This document shows positions 1 through 10,912 of a stretch of 64,000 nt of DNA, in pieces. Within the stretch, counting starts at the first letter, position 1, and every line of letters begins with the position of its first letter. A program made the translations under genes and the position numbers. Below the pieces are notes generated by a model that was not told where the DNA came from, ran no database searches, and worked only from the letters and a program-made list of their open reading frames with translations. Source of the stretch: Paraphysomonas bandaiensis (taxonomy: Eukaryota > Chrysophyceae); NCBI GenBank assembly GCA_965644295.1, contig CBFFRP010000071.1, forward strand, positions 124,001 through 188,000, given 5' to 3'.

Positions 1-3000
1 GTACCACAACTTCTTGAAAGCCAAAAGACCATAAATCCGTTAAGAAGTGAGGCGGTAAAAAGGTTAAGAAGCAAGAGTACGCCAATCACATACCACATCA
101 CAAAATATAACCTTGAAGAAGTGCCGTTAGTCACTGATTCTATGCCTTCCGAGGTGATGTCCATGTTATTGACCATAAGGAGCGTAAAGAGTGTACCCAT
201 TGCAGATAAGATATCATTGAAATTTAAAACATAATAGTTCTTTTCACCGAAAGATGTTTCTGATAGTGTCGTATACGTACCATTACCGGATGCCTGAATG
301 AACCCACCAAATGCCTGCGGTGCGTAGTTACCAAAGAAAATCAACAATGTCACTAAGACTACTAACCTTAACTCCAACCCCAGCAAATACTAACCCAATG
401 GTCAGTAATAACAGCAGCAACAGAATAACATCCAGAGCACCTAGCATAATATAAACGCATAAAACAGTATTTTTAATGACTGCATACCGACTACGCAACG
501 ACGTATTCCAAATTTAAGAGCACGCCGATAGGGTCTCATAGAATCCAACAGAAAGATGTTGCGTGGAAACAAAATCACGCGAACAGCTGCAGCATATATA
601 AAAGTGGTGCGTGAAAAATCAACCAGGACCACTCCAGCCTGAGTAATGGTTACAATAATTCATGCACAACTGTGTAAAGTGTATACAAAGCACAATCTAA
701 TGCCGATACGCCAATATGATGATTGCATTACACATACCATGACAGTAGTTAGAGCCATGTCTTGAAAATATCTATAACTCGCCAGAAATCTAACGCCCAC
801 AGTGTGAAAGGGTGCGGCAAAAAACATCACATCATACCTTCTTATTCCCTTGGCCCACATTCTCAATATAGTTTCCAGTACACAAAACACAGTGATAACT
901 ACCGCTAGGGCAAAATCACATGCACCGCACACCGCAGCGAAACAGAGGCACGTCACAATGAAGTCATGTGAAAACTCAAATTCTTTGCAGTTAATCTGCG
1001 CACTTAGCCATTGTACAGAAGCAAATGCCGGCATTGCGAGCTGTCCTAAACCAGATTGCACGGAGTCCAAACGCGGTTTCGACTTCAGAAGATACTCATA
1101 TCGCGAGGCAAGCCATTGTAGGCGTATATCATTGTCGAAAAAAATGACAATATCGTTAGAATCCTGAGCGACTTGTGGCATGGAAACATCAGGAGAGTTT
1201 GACAAAACAACACTACCCCTGCCCGGAATTACAGATGGAAGTAGCATTGGGTGGTCATGAGAAAAACTCAGTAAGTCTTGAACATTTTCATTGTGATATG
1301 TATTGACATCAAACACACCTTCCGATATGCCCCGATTATCACCGGAGAAAGATACATCTGCTACATCTTCACAAATACTTTCGAGAACAGAACCCCTATC
1401 ATAGATAGATCGCATTTCAGGTGATGCATTCAATTCCATATCTATTGGTTTGCTACAACTGAGCACTGGAAGTGATTTAAGAAACTTGGCACAGTCCGTC
1501 TCAAGAACGACAGTAAGAAACAACTGGAAGAATAACTCACGTGGCATCCCAGAGTCGTAAATGTTCTTCACAGCATCAGACCGACGGTGTACAGCAGTCT
1601 TTCTCAAAGTAGATACAGAGGAGCGAATTCCAAAAGCATAACTGTACGAAGTCGCCATCGCTTCTCCGTGTAAACGAAGCAAAGGCTGAATATCCAACAG
1701 CGGTAGAGGAGAGGTGTATTCCTCAAACCAGTCGAAATTTGGACGAAATTTCTTCAATATCTTTGCCTTTGACCACGGGTCTTCATCCTGTTGTCTCATA
1801 TGTTCCTGTGTGTCTTCCATAGGCTTCGATTTGACTTTGGAAGGTGCAGAGTCTGCTGAAGAAGCTTGTGTAGGCCTATAATCTCGTTGTACGCGTAATG
1901 TCTCCAATTGAGCCGCTCTGTAGTGAATATTCATAACAGCCAAAAGTATGTCAGTATCTTCGTTGAACTCGGAATCTCTTGCCTCCAATCCACTTTCCGG
2001 TGGTCGTATGCCACGTATCCGAGAAAATTTACAGGTAATTTCACGTAGAAGATCTTTAAAATGCAACACCGGAATGGCTGAGTCTCGCTGCATTGAGGGA
2101 CATGTGTCAGGGTTCATGGACAGCATTTTCTCATAAGCGTTTGTAATATTCATAAGGGTACGTGTATGACAAGATATCCGGGAATTCCTTTGCATAGCCC
2201 TGAGAGAAGTTATTTCACAGAATACATTTGATAATAGTAAAACGAAACCTGAAGAATCCAAGCAAGAGGCCAGATATAACGTTGAGCATTCCCCAACTAG
2301 CAACCAGTAGGAATGCAAAGAAAAAGAAAAAAAGAAGTTTAGACTCCTAGAATATAAAGTTAGTGAGTTGTATGCTGGTCAGTACGTTGATGTGCGCATA
2401 AAGCATTACAAATTACAATTATACCTCGTATGACCACACAAAAGGATCGGGCCATGCAGCAGCATTCATAACTGTGAACATCGTCCACAAACCTTCAGCA
2501 TACGACTCAAAATACTTAGCACCCGTGTCAGACTTGGGATTGATGAGCATCATTGCAAGAGCCGTGTATACCACCAACAACCCACCCAGCAAAAGAATGA
2601 GATAAAGAAAACGTGGTATCGTACGAACAGCTATCTTCAGCATAGAAAAATACCTCTTCTCCAACAATAGTGCATATACGCATTCAAGAGGGAATATATT
2701 TAGCCATACTGACGAGCGGACAAATCTTGCTGCATCATCACCAGCAGCATTTACAGATACGAAAAGGAAATGAAGAAGTAATTCACACCATTTGAGGCCA
2801 TACAATACCAGCAATATGTGGAATACATATCGTCTGAACGTTCTAGTGCGGCCAGATTTCCAGTACCACTTTTTTCGATCTCGGTAAACTTTCCTACCCG
2901 CTGTAGCAGTCGAATTTACTTTCGAGTTTGATATATTTTCCCCTTCATCATCGTTGTTTTCCTCGTCTTCATTCTCTTCTTTTATCGTATGTTGACCGAA

Positions 3001-3701
3001 CCTGTGCGCAGACAATGTATCCCGACTGCTAACCCCATCTCCATCTAATGCGGGGCCAACTTGTGATAGATGTATACCCGAGCTAACCTCATCACTATCA
3101 AGTGAAACATTCTTTTCTCCACTATATTCGTAGCGAAATATCTCAACTATGGCATCCAAAACTAAACTGATACCAAGCACAACCATGACCAAAGCTTGGA
3201 TCCCAAGAATAATGTCATCATTGATGTAGCCCAGGTTCGAGACCTTGAATCTAAAAAGCTATCAAATTGAATTATGCGTCAGTTGTAAATGACTAAACCA
3301 CCTTTCCGAGTCATTCCAGTCGTGATATCTGAAAGTCCAGTTGGGTTTGCGAAATACTTCCAAAATAATCACGACCCATGCTGCAGCTCGAAACACAGAG
3401 TGATACTATAGTACAACTATGGTTAATACAATACAATGACATGAGATTATCCTCACCTGCTGTCGGTATGCATAGCAGTCCCTCTCAACAGTCGATTGAA
3501 ACGGCTCTTCAAAGAATTCACCTGTAAATAATGAGACGATTGAGACAGTTATGAGCGACAGATAAACCCAACCATCAATAGCGAGCTGCACTGATACAGC
3601 AGCACTCTCAAGAGGAGTCAGAGGAACACGCCCCTCCAGCCAGTCCTGAGAGAGACTCCCTTAATACACACACACATACAGTGTATGCGTTTACCTTCCA
3701 T
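1..3701 (-). CDS. Two-pore-type (TPC-like) voltage-gated cation channel, 3' end beyond window
   Basis: Exons I can join in frame (minus strand): 3701-3695, 3659-3457, 3405-3302, 3250-2425, 2346-2249, 2199-687, 638-488, 440-367 and 314 to beyond base 1; at least 1,096 residues are visible. Two six-helix channel units are seen. The first has an S5 helix rich in leucine, a pore helix (YFESYAEGLWTMFTVMNAAA) and an S6 (GMLNVISGLLLGFF). The second has S5 LDVILLLLLLLTIGLVF and pore NFNDILSAMGTLFTLLMVNN, followed by a hydrophobic S6 that runs to the window edge. Two pore units, rather than one or four, with an N-rich filter are typical of two-pore channels, which release Ca2+ or Na+ from endolysosomes or vacuoles. 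The cytoplasmic linker between the units is unusually long (about 400 residues), and an acidic insert lies between early helices of unit I. The start is inferred: a 7-nt first exon (ATG GAA G) followed by a 35-nt intron. Family call fairly sure; ion selectivity unknown. Confidence 0.75.
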
Positions 3702-4134
3702 GATATATACGAGCTCATATGAAGACCACAGCCATGAGAACTATCTCGAATGATTGCACTGAGCTCACCTTCTAGTGGACTTGTGTGCTATGGATGATAT
3801 CTAGAGCCACTGGGCCTCATGGCCAACATACAGCACTATCCAAACCAACATACAAAACTGTGCTTTTATCAGGCATATATATAAAAACCCGGTATTTGTA
3901 AGTAGATTTTTTGAAAATATCGATTATTTACTGCATCTACAGTGGCAGATACAAACATATGTTGCTGCTCCATATGGTAAACGTACCTATGTACTGTACT
4001 GTACGTACATACATACAGACCAGCTGCTGATGTGTTGGTTGTGCGTGGGCTGCATATGGATACACTGGATATAAGCGCACAGGTGTCCACCGCGTAATTA
4101 GAGCACGATCTATCTCTAGCGGTGTCTATCTGTT
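3702..4134. promoter_or_regulatory. Shared intergenic region between divergent channel and P5 ATPase genes
   Basis: A 433-bp gap separates the inferred start of the minus-strand channel and the plus-strand ATPase start. It must hold the promoters and 5' leaders of both genes. It contains short alternating CATA/GTAC runs near 4,000-4,020 but no element I can name. The shared promoter is inferred from the arrangement only. Confidence 0.4.
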
Positions 4135-7100
4135 ATGATGGACACGAAGGGAAGTATTGACGATAAGAATCTGTTGAATGCAGCGCATATTTCCTCCAGT
4201 GTGGACCCGCAGGAGGCAGGCGTCCCCATCGTATGGATGAAGCACTCCACAGTTAATCTCTATATCTATATCGTATTATCTGTTTTATCCGGTGGTCTTC
4301 TACACGTATTCTGTACAGTGCACCCCAAGTGGAAGGACTGGTGCCTTGCATCCCCGTGTGATGCTCCTGATGCCGACTCTGCTGTTGTCACTGTAGATGG
4401 CGTCAAAAATGTCGTGAAAGTCCAACATAATGATGTGGATGGGAAAAAGATTATATCTGTTGAAGCTGTTTGCAAAAGATACTGGGCATCGGCTACGGAT
4501 GGGTGGATACTTCGTCCAGTGGATGATGTACCAGCACATTTTTCTGATCTGGTGCAAGAGGCGCCCACATCGACTGAGAAAATTTCCAGAAAGATGTATT
4601 TTGCTTTGTACGGTCTCAATGTAATGGAGTTACCGAAGGCCTCGTTTTGGGACATATTAGCAGTTACTATATTTCATCCTTTCTATATATTCCAGTATTT
4701 CGCCGTAATAGTCTGGATGTTCGAGGACTATATTCTGTACGCCTGCGTTATTTTATTAATTACTGGCGGCGCAATTTACCTTACTACTTCGGAGACTGTG
4801 TTTAATCTTAGACGTCTTCACGACCTTGCAGGTATATCGTCTACTGTATCTGTTATTCTACCAAGTGGCGAAATTGTCGAAGTGTCCGATAAAGAGCTTG
4901 TGCCTGGCGATAGATTTATTATCAAGCAGGGTACAGCCATGCCTTGTGATGCTGTGCTTGTGTCAGGCCGTGTAAGCGTGGATGAGTCGATGTTAACTGG
5001 TGAGAGTGTACCTGTCAACAAGACACCTGTGGTTGAATCCGTCTTCTCCACCCGTAATCCGGATGGGTCACCAATGAGTAACCAGGCTGCACTTGGTAGA
5101 TATCCTGGACACGTTTTGTTCAGTGGCACCAAGGTACTACTCACGTCGAGTAGGGGAAGTGGAACAGAGGGGTCATCTGAGCAGTGTGTTGCCGTAGTTT
5201 ATCGTACTGGCTTTCGGTCGGCAAAAGGGCAGCTGATTGCTACACTTCTCAATCCAAAGGAGAACTTTTTGAGTTTCTTTTCTGATGCTCTGTGGGTAAT
5301 CCTCTTTATGGCTGTTTTGTGCACTGTGCTATATATATGGAGTGCAGTATATCTGAGGAAAAATAACGCAACGTGGGGAGATATCTGTTTAAAATACCTT
5401 GATGCGATCACGATAGCTGTTCCTCCTGCTCTAACAGCGAGTCTGACTGTGGCGACTGGCATATCCATTGACCGGTTACGGAAGAAGAATATCTTCGTTT
5501 CTGAGAGCACTCGGGTTAATTGGGCAGGCATTATCGGGGCAGTATGTTTTGATAAGACGGGGACACTCACAGAAGAGCGGCTTCACTTCAAGGGTGTGTC
5601 TGTTCCAGAGCACATTGCAGCAGCTGCAAACACCAGTGTCACCAGTCCTGATTCATGCTTTTCTGCCCAAAAAGCAGTGTCGTCAGTAGAGTTATCTCCT
5701 GACTCTGAGAATATCCCGCTGCCTTGTATGGAGCTTATGGCGACTTGCCATGCCCTTGCAGTGATAAACGGAACTCCTCTGGGTGACCCATTAGAAGTTG
5801 AATTGTTTCGGGCCTCAGGATATAGTTTACAGACGCCATCGACAGGGGAGGGAGAACATAGTTTGTCCGCACACCCACCAGGCCCACCGACCTCATCTAA
5901 TGGGTACAAGATTCTTCGTCACTTCGAGTTTACCTCGGATCGTTTACGTGCTGGATCTTTGGTGCAACGTCCGGAAGGAACATGTGTCTACTACTGCAAA
6001 GGGTCTCCCGAGATTATTATTAATCTAGTACGTCAGGAGACTGTCCCCCCTGATATTCATACGACTCTAAACTCATTGTCAAAGAGAGGTCTGAGAGTGC
6101 TTGCTCTCTGCTACAAGCTGGTTGCCAATCCATTACCAGGTGGGGTTGATGCCTTATCAGCACCTCAGAGTGCACTAGAAGAGGACATGGTATTTCTAGG
6201 TTTGGTCTTTCTGAGTAATGCGTTAAAGGCGGAAACAGTGTCCACAATCAGTGCACTCCGTAAAGCAGATATTAAGTGTAACATGATTACCGGTGATCAT
6301 ATATACACGGCCATTGCAATAGCAACTGACTGTGGGTTGCTAGTGCCTGGCCAAGATGTGAACATCATTGATGCTGAAGAGAGTTCACCGTCGGGTATAG
6401 CAATCACTAGCACACGTACCGAGGGTGTTGTGTCCACTAACCTCTTTGATTTCATGACTCATATTGACCGTCCGACAGATTCTCAAAATTCTACTAGCAC
6501 TCAGATAGCAGTCACGGGTCGGGGATTAGAGGTCGTGAAAACCCGACATGCGTATGTTCTTAAGATTCTTCTGGAGTGTACTCAAGTCTTCGCTCGTATG
6601 AAACCTTCAGATAAACAATATATTGTGGATGAGCTTCAGCGCATGACGGAGAAAGAGGTCCACCAGCATGTGCACGATTCTTCTATGGATGCGGGAGATA
6701 ATAATGTCCAAATATCGTCTGACAAAACTTCAACTCATGGATTACTCGGTGCATCAGGGACCACAATTATAGATAACGTGTCCACTGCAGTGAATATGAG
6801 TGACGATGGGCGCGGTAACCTCCATGTACTATTTTGTGGAGATGGTGCAAATGTATGTTGCTACAATCTGCTTTGTTTGTTGTGTGATAGTTGACTTTAA
6901 GGACATGGCCGCCCTTCGTGCTGCTACAGTAGGAGTGTCTCTTTGTGAAGCGGAGACTAGTGTAGCTGCCCCGATTACCTCCAGGCTGCAAACGCCAGGG
7001 TCTGTTGTGGATGTGATCAAAGAAGGAAGGTATGTACACTGTGCGTATTAATTTTTTTGTCAGACATATCACAGGTGCTCGTTAATTACCGCTTATGTTT

Positions 7101-7747
7101 TGGTGGCTTTCAACATAATGTATGGGACCATTCAGCTCTTTATGGCGGTAATGATGTATAACTATGGTTTGGAAGTTGGTGACAACACTTATCTTATCCA
7201 AGACCTATTTTATACTCTTGTTTTGGGGCTAGTTATTGCTGTTACTCCTCCTAGTGCAGAACTCAGCGAAGAACTCCCCCCGCAGCGCTTCTTCACGAAA
7301 TACTTTTGCTTCAAGCTGTTCTCTCAGATAATATGTTTCCCAATATTTCAGTTGATTGGCTTGCGTGCTTTGGCAGCTCAGTCCTGGTATCACAAGTACG
7401 ATTTTGGTGACGATCCTCTGACAGAAACCTACGCATACGAAACAAGTGTGATTGCGTCCCTCGGGTTGGCGCAGGTCATGATTGCATCTGTAGTCGCCAC
7501 CATTGATGAGCCCTTTAGAAAGATGTGGTACACCAATAAATACCACACCACTGCTCTACTCTTTCAAAGTGGGTTTCTGGCCTATCAAATATTTGGCAGG
7601 AAAAGCAAGTTCATGGAAGATGTTCTTGAGATACGACCTCTCCATCTTGACTTCTGTTGGATTCTAGTAGCAATAATCGCGCTGAATTGCGCTGTGTCAG
7701 GATTTTTATCATGGTGTGCAGACCTCATCAAGAAACATCTATCATAG
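4135..7747 (+). CDS. P5-type (P5B/ATP13A-like) cation- or polyamine-transporting ATPase
   Basis: Exons 4135-6852, 6902-7029 and 7075-7747 encode about 1,172 residues. The splice sites restore the conserved GDGAND motif across intron 1 (49 nt) and the KEGRCSL junction across intron 2 (45 nt). Visible P-type motifs: TGES at 288-291 (actuator domain), PPALT at 430-434 in M4, phosphorylated Asp473 in DKTGTLTE, KGSPE near 622 (nucleotide binding), and MITGD and GDGAND in the P domain, then a cluster of C-terminal membrane helices. The N-terminal hydrophobic stretch before M1 fits P5 pumps. P5B members (ATP13A2/YPK9) move polyamines or divalent cations out of lysosomes or vacuoles. The canonical P5B M4 motif is PPALP; here the last Pro is Thr. 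The gene is head to head with a channel gene. P5 assignment is firm, substrate unknown. Confidence 0.88.
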
Positions 7748-8189
7748 TGACAACTAATCACAGTGAAGATGTACACCAAATCCCAATTAGCAAATTTGTC
7801 TAATATCATGCCTAGCTGACGTAGCAGCACGTTGATATATTAGCTTTTGCAGTCATATGTACTTTGTCAAAGTTTTGTGTGCTACAAGCAGTTCATACTA
7901 GCTAATGCGTAACTAATACACCTTCTTTAGAGTATGTCAACCACCATATTGAGTAGTCGTTAGTCTAACACCTCTCACCTTCTTGTAGGATATGCGCCGT
8001 AAGGTTAGGATGAAAGGTAAAATAATAATCCAAAGTCTAATGATTTAAAATATACAACGCCCGTTCGATACTGTTGAGTTCTGCAATATGATGTGATATA
8101 TATTGTGCAATTGAAGTGAGTTAACAGTGTGCAATTATAGGTAAAGTCAACTCATAGGTGTAACGGGTGATTATAGTAGTTACAAAGGA
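7748..8189. other. AT-rich intergenic, no gene seen
   Basis: This is the 3' flank of the ATPase gene. It has no open reading frame with coding character and no repeat that I could match elsewhere in the window. Confidence 0.5.
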
Positions 8190-9326
8190 ATTAAATTCAG
8201 TTACTGATGTGTGACTATACAAGATATAGAACTGACTGATGAACATATGATAAACAGATGTTGCTGGGAACAGATGTTTCAACATATGTTACACGAATAT
8301 GTAGTGAAGTGTTCAGAATAATAATTATAATTTCTTACTTGAAAGTGCATTGTGTTCAACAGCAAGGTTACGGTTTACGTGTAGAGCAAAGTTAACTTCA
8401 GTGAAATGTCCAAAGCTAACATGGTAGCGAGTGGTAGCTCTGATGAGGCGATGGAGGACAGCAAGGTGCTGAAGTTTGACAAGTGAAACGACACGTGTGT
8501 TGTAACGATTTGGGAGGCATGTGAACATGACGCAGATGTGTTGGAGGGTGCCGACCGATACATGGAGGCGACTACCACATGATGATCCCAATAAGGAGGT
8601 TTTGTCCAATCATATGCTTCAAACGCTGGTGGATAGGTCTAGGAGTGAGTTGGGAGTAGTACTCCAAAAGACTACAGCGAAATACCAGCTTGTAAATATT
8701 GGCCAATGATATGGACGAAATAGAGATTGATAGGCTGAAATGTATTTTCTACTAAAACTGCCTTCTACACTGAGCAGAGCAGCAGAGCAGTGCAGCTGTT
8801 CATAGTTAACGAGCAGAGAGTGCTGAACATATACATGAACAGAGACAGAGACAGAGTTCATCGGCGGAATGGTGCTAATATGAAGATGATGATGTCTCAT
8901 CTGGAGGGGAGTCCAATATGATAGAATCTGATGGTGAAGTGCTTATGACTGAAACAGTAGACCAACGAGTGTATCTAGACAGTTGTGCCGGAAAGCAGCT
9001 ATTCATTGTTGTTAAATATCATAGAGTGCTAGAGAAATATGAAGCAGAGCCAGGAGTCATATCTCTGACGAAGAAGGGGTCAGCAATGGAGACTCAAGGA
9101 GTAGGAAGCTTTCAACACTGGCAAAAGAGAAGGCATCAAAGTATGTGAAGATGCGGTGAAGAATATTGTCTCAGGCGGAATGCTGCGGGCACTGGTGTGT
9201 GGATTGGAACTACTTAGAATACCGAGAATTGTAGAGTTAAACACTGGTAGAGAGGTGCTGGCTGGAGACTATGATGAGAATGGAGGAATGCCATGGGAGG
9301 CACTATATAATATTATGACGTTTTGA
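8190..9326 (+). mobile_element. Degenerate retroelement remnant (leader plus frameshifted, protease-like coding)
   Basis: A roughly 230-bp stretch at 8,190-8,420 is related to sequences at 20,960-21,140 (+) and 49,440-49,620 (-), so it is a dispersed repeat. In these copies it leads up to an ATG-TCC start (8,406 here, followed by a short peptide and a stop). Downstream, 8,918-9,148 encodes VYLDSCAGKQLFIV and a segment ending MKETQGVGSF-like (read as SAMETQGVGSF). Coding then continues in another frame from about 9,110 to 9,326 (starting NTGKREGIKVCEDAVK). The D-S-C-A core followed by a hydrophobic strand resembles the aspartic protease region of copia-type polyproteins. Stops and the frameshift show that it is dead. 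Assignment to an LTR element is inference; no paired LTRs were found. Confidence 0.35.
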
Positions 9327-9782
9327 ATTTGCCTATTATTACGTCATCATGCCATCATGTAATGGAGGAAAATGCCAAGGAGGACAGTAAAGTTAGTGGA
9401 TGTTGCCTTATGAGTGTGTTCCTGGGAGGAAAGGTGCCCGAGTTATCCTGGTTGAGAGGAAATGGGGGTGCAAGGCGTATGTATTAGTCATCATGTATCT
9501 GTCAATGTCATCATCATGAATATATACAATACTTTGATGTTAAAACTACACACTTGATGTGGTTTATAGTAAGAATTGACGTTAACATGTTCGTGTTGTA
9601 CACATGTGTCCTTATTAAAATAGTAGTCGAAGCATTAACATTAAAACAAGTCAAACAAGGCTAGCACTATGATATCAACAAAGAGCACAGTTATTATAGA
9701 GAATACTATAATACAATATACCAGTAATAGCAAGCATGGATCTGCACTGGATAGAGAAGATAACCAACACGGGTTTTTTATG
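9327..9782. other. Intergenic, no gene seen
   Basis: AT-rich sequence between the retroelement remnant and the hairpin. No coding sequence or clear repeat is visible. Confidence 0.4.
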
Positions 9783-9931
9783 CACTTAAGCACTTACAAC
9801 TCATCGTCTGAATGAATTTCGAAATCCTCAACAATGGATGATCAAAGTGAGTTGGTGGATGGCTGTATGGGGTCATCCATTGTTGAGGATTTCGAAATTC
9901 ATTCAGACGATGAGTTGTAAGTGCTTAAGTG
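9783..9931. repeat. Perfect 59-bp inverted repeat with 31-bp loop
   Basis: The left arm 9,783-9,841 is the exact reverse complement of the right arm 9,873-9,931, around a 31-bp spacer. Transcription would give a 59-bp stem with no mismatches that I can see. A short reading frame begins at the ATG at 9,835 inside the left arm, crosses the loop and ends with the acidic peptide SSIVEDFEIHSDDEL and a TAA encoded by the right arm. Lack of decay implies a recent inverted duplication or selection. It is not obviously the end of a transposon. Confidence 0.8.
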
Positions 9932-10373
9932 AAACGCATTCAAATAAGGATATGAAATTGATTTAGTGATGTAGCACTGTTATGAACACATTATTGAAAG
10001 GATTTATTAATTCACCTGAGTACGTTACACTCAACTCGGTACTGTCTTTCCAGACTCGACATTAACTGCACTCACTCGTCTCTCATAGCCTATGCCGAAT
10101 CCAGCAGAGTCTCAGTATCTGTCTTGGATTGCTTTCTCTTGGCTGGCATAGTACAGATATAGAGTGGAGTATGTATATTTGTGGTGTAGATATATATCGA
10201 CCAGGAAGCATGTCTGCAACGCCATATCCGACTTTGCACCTGGCCTGGTCTAGAAAATGCTGAACCAGGCCAAAAATTTCTTAGCTAGAATTGGATGAAA
10301 AAACTGTTGTTCCTACCGAGCTTTTTTTTGTATGGAAACCAATGGGAAGATACTGTGAACATAAGATGAGAGT
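9932..10373. other. Intergenic upstream of the microsatellite
   Basis: No gene is seen. A small imperfect hairpin (GGCCTGGT ... ACCAGGCC) lies around 10,242-10,271. Confidence 0.4.
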
Positions 10374-10586
10374 TTGTATGTATGTATGCGTGTATGTATG
10401 TATGTATGTATGTATGTATGTATGTATGTATGTATGTATGTATGTATGTATGTATGTATGTATGTATGTATGTATGTATGTATGTATGTATGTATGTATG
10501 TATGTATGTATGTATGTATGTATGTATGTATGTATGTATGTATGTATGTATGTATGTATGTATGTATGTATGTATGTACGTATGTA
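10374..10586. repeat. (GTAT)n microsatellite, about 53 units
   Basis: An almost uninterrupted TATG/GTAT run on the plus strand, with one variant unit near 10,388 and one near 10,578. It ends about 327 bp upstream of the methionine synthase start. Long open frames across it on both strands are artefacts of the 4-bp period. Confidence 0.95.
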
Positions 10587-10912
10587 GAGCAGCACTCAGT
10601 AGAATTTCTGTCTAATGGTACGGAACTAGTACTATTCTTACACGGTATCCAGTATTCTCGAAGCTATAGCAAAAAAACAAGATGGTCTCATTGTTCTGGT
10701 GCTCCTGCCTCATAAATCACACCCAATCAATTTATATTTCTATCATTTAATTAGTCGAGAATTCAAGTGGTCGAGAGGAGTGCTGTAATCCACAAGTTTT
10801 CGTTAGCCTTCTCCATCCTGCCTACACATGAGCTGATCTTCTCCTCATCCTGCGCATCAATCCACATATAGATGAGCTGTTACCGTTAGAGTACAGCTTA
10901 GTTATAATAAAT
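10587..10912 (+). promoter_or_regulatory. 5' flank of the methionine synthase gene
   Basis: A 326-bp gap between the microsatellite and the start codon. It holds the presumed promoter and leader. No defined motif is recognised, and there is no in-frame upstream extension of the protein. Confidence 0.35.

Noticed and set aside
10281-10715. Long open frames of repeated Tyr-Val-Cys-Met or Thr-Tyr-Ile-His across the GTAT/ATAC tracts
   Set aside because: Pure consequence of a 4-bp repeat having no stop in any frame; the same occurs at 45.8-46.3 kb and 60.3-61.0 kb.
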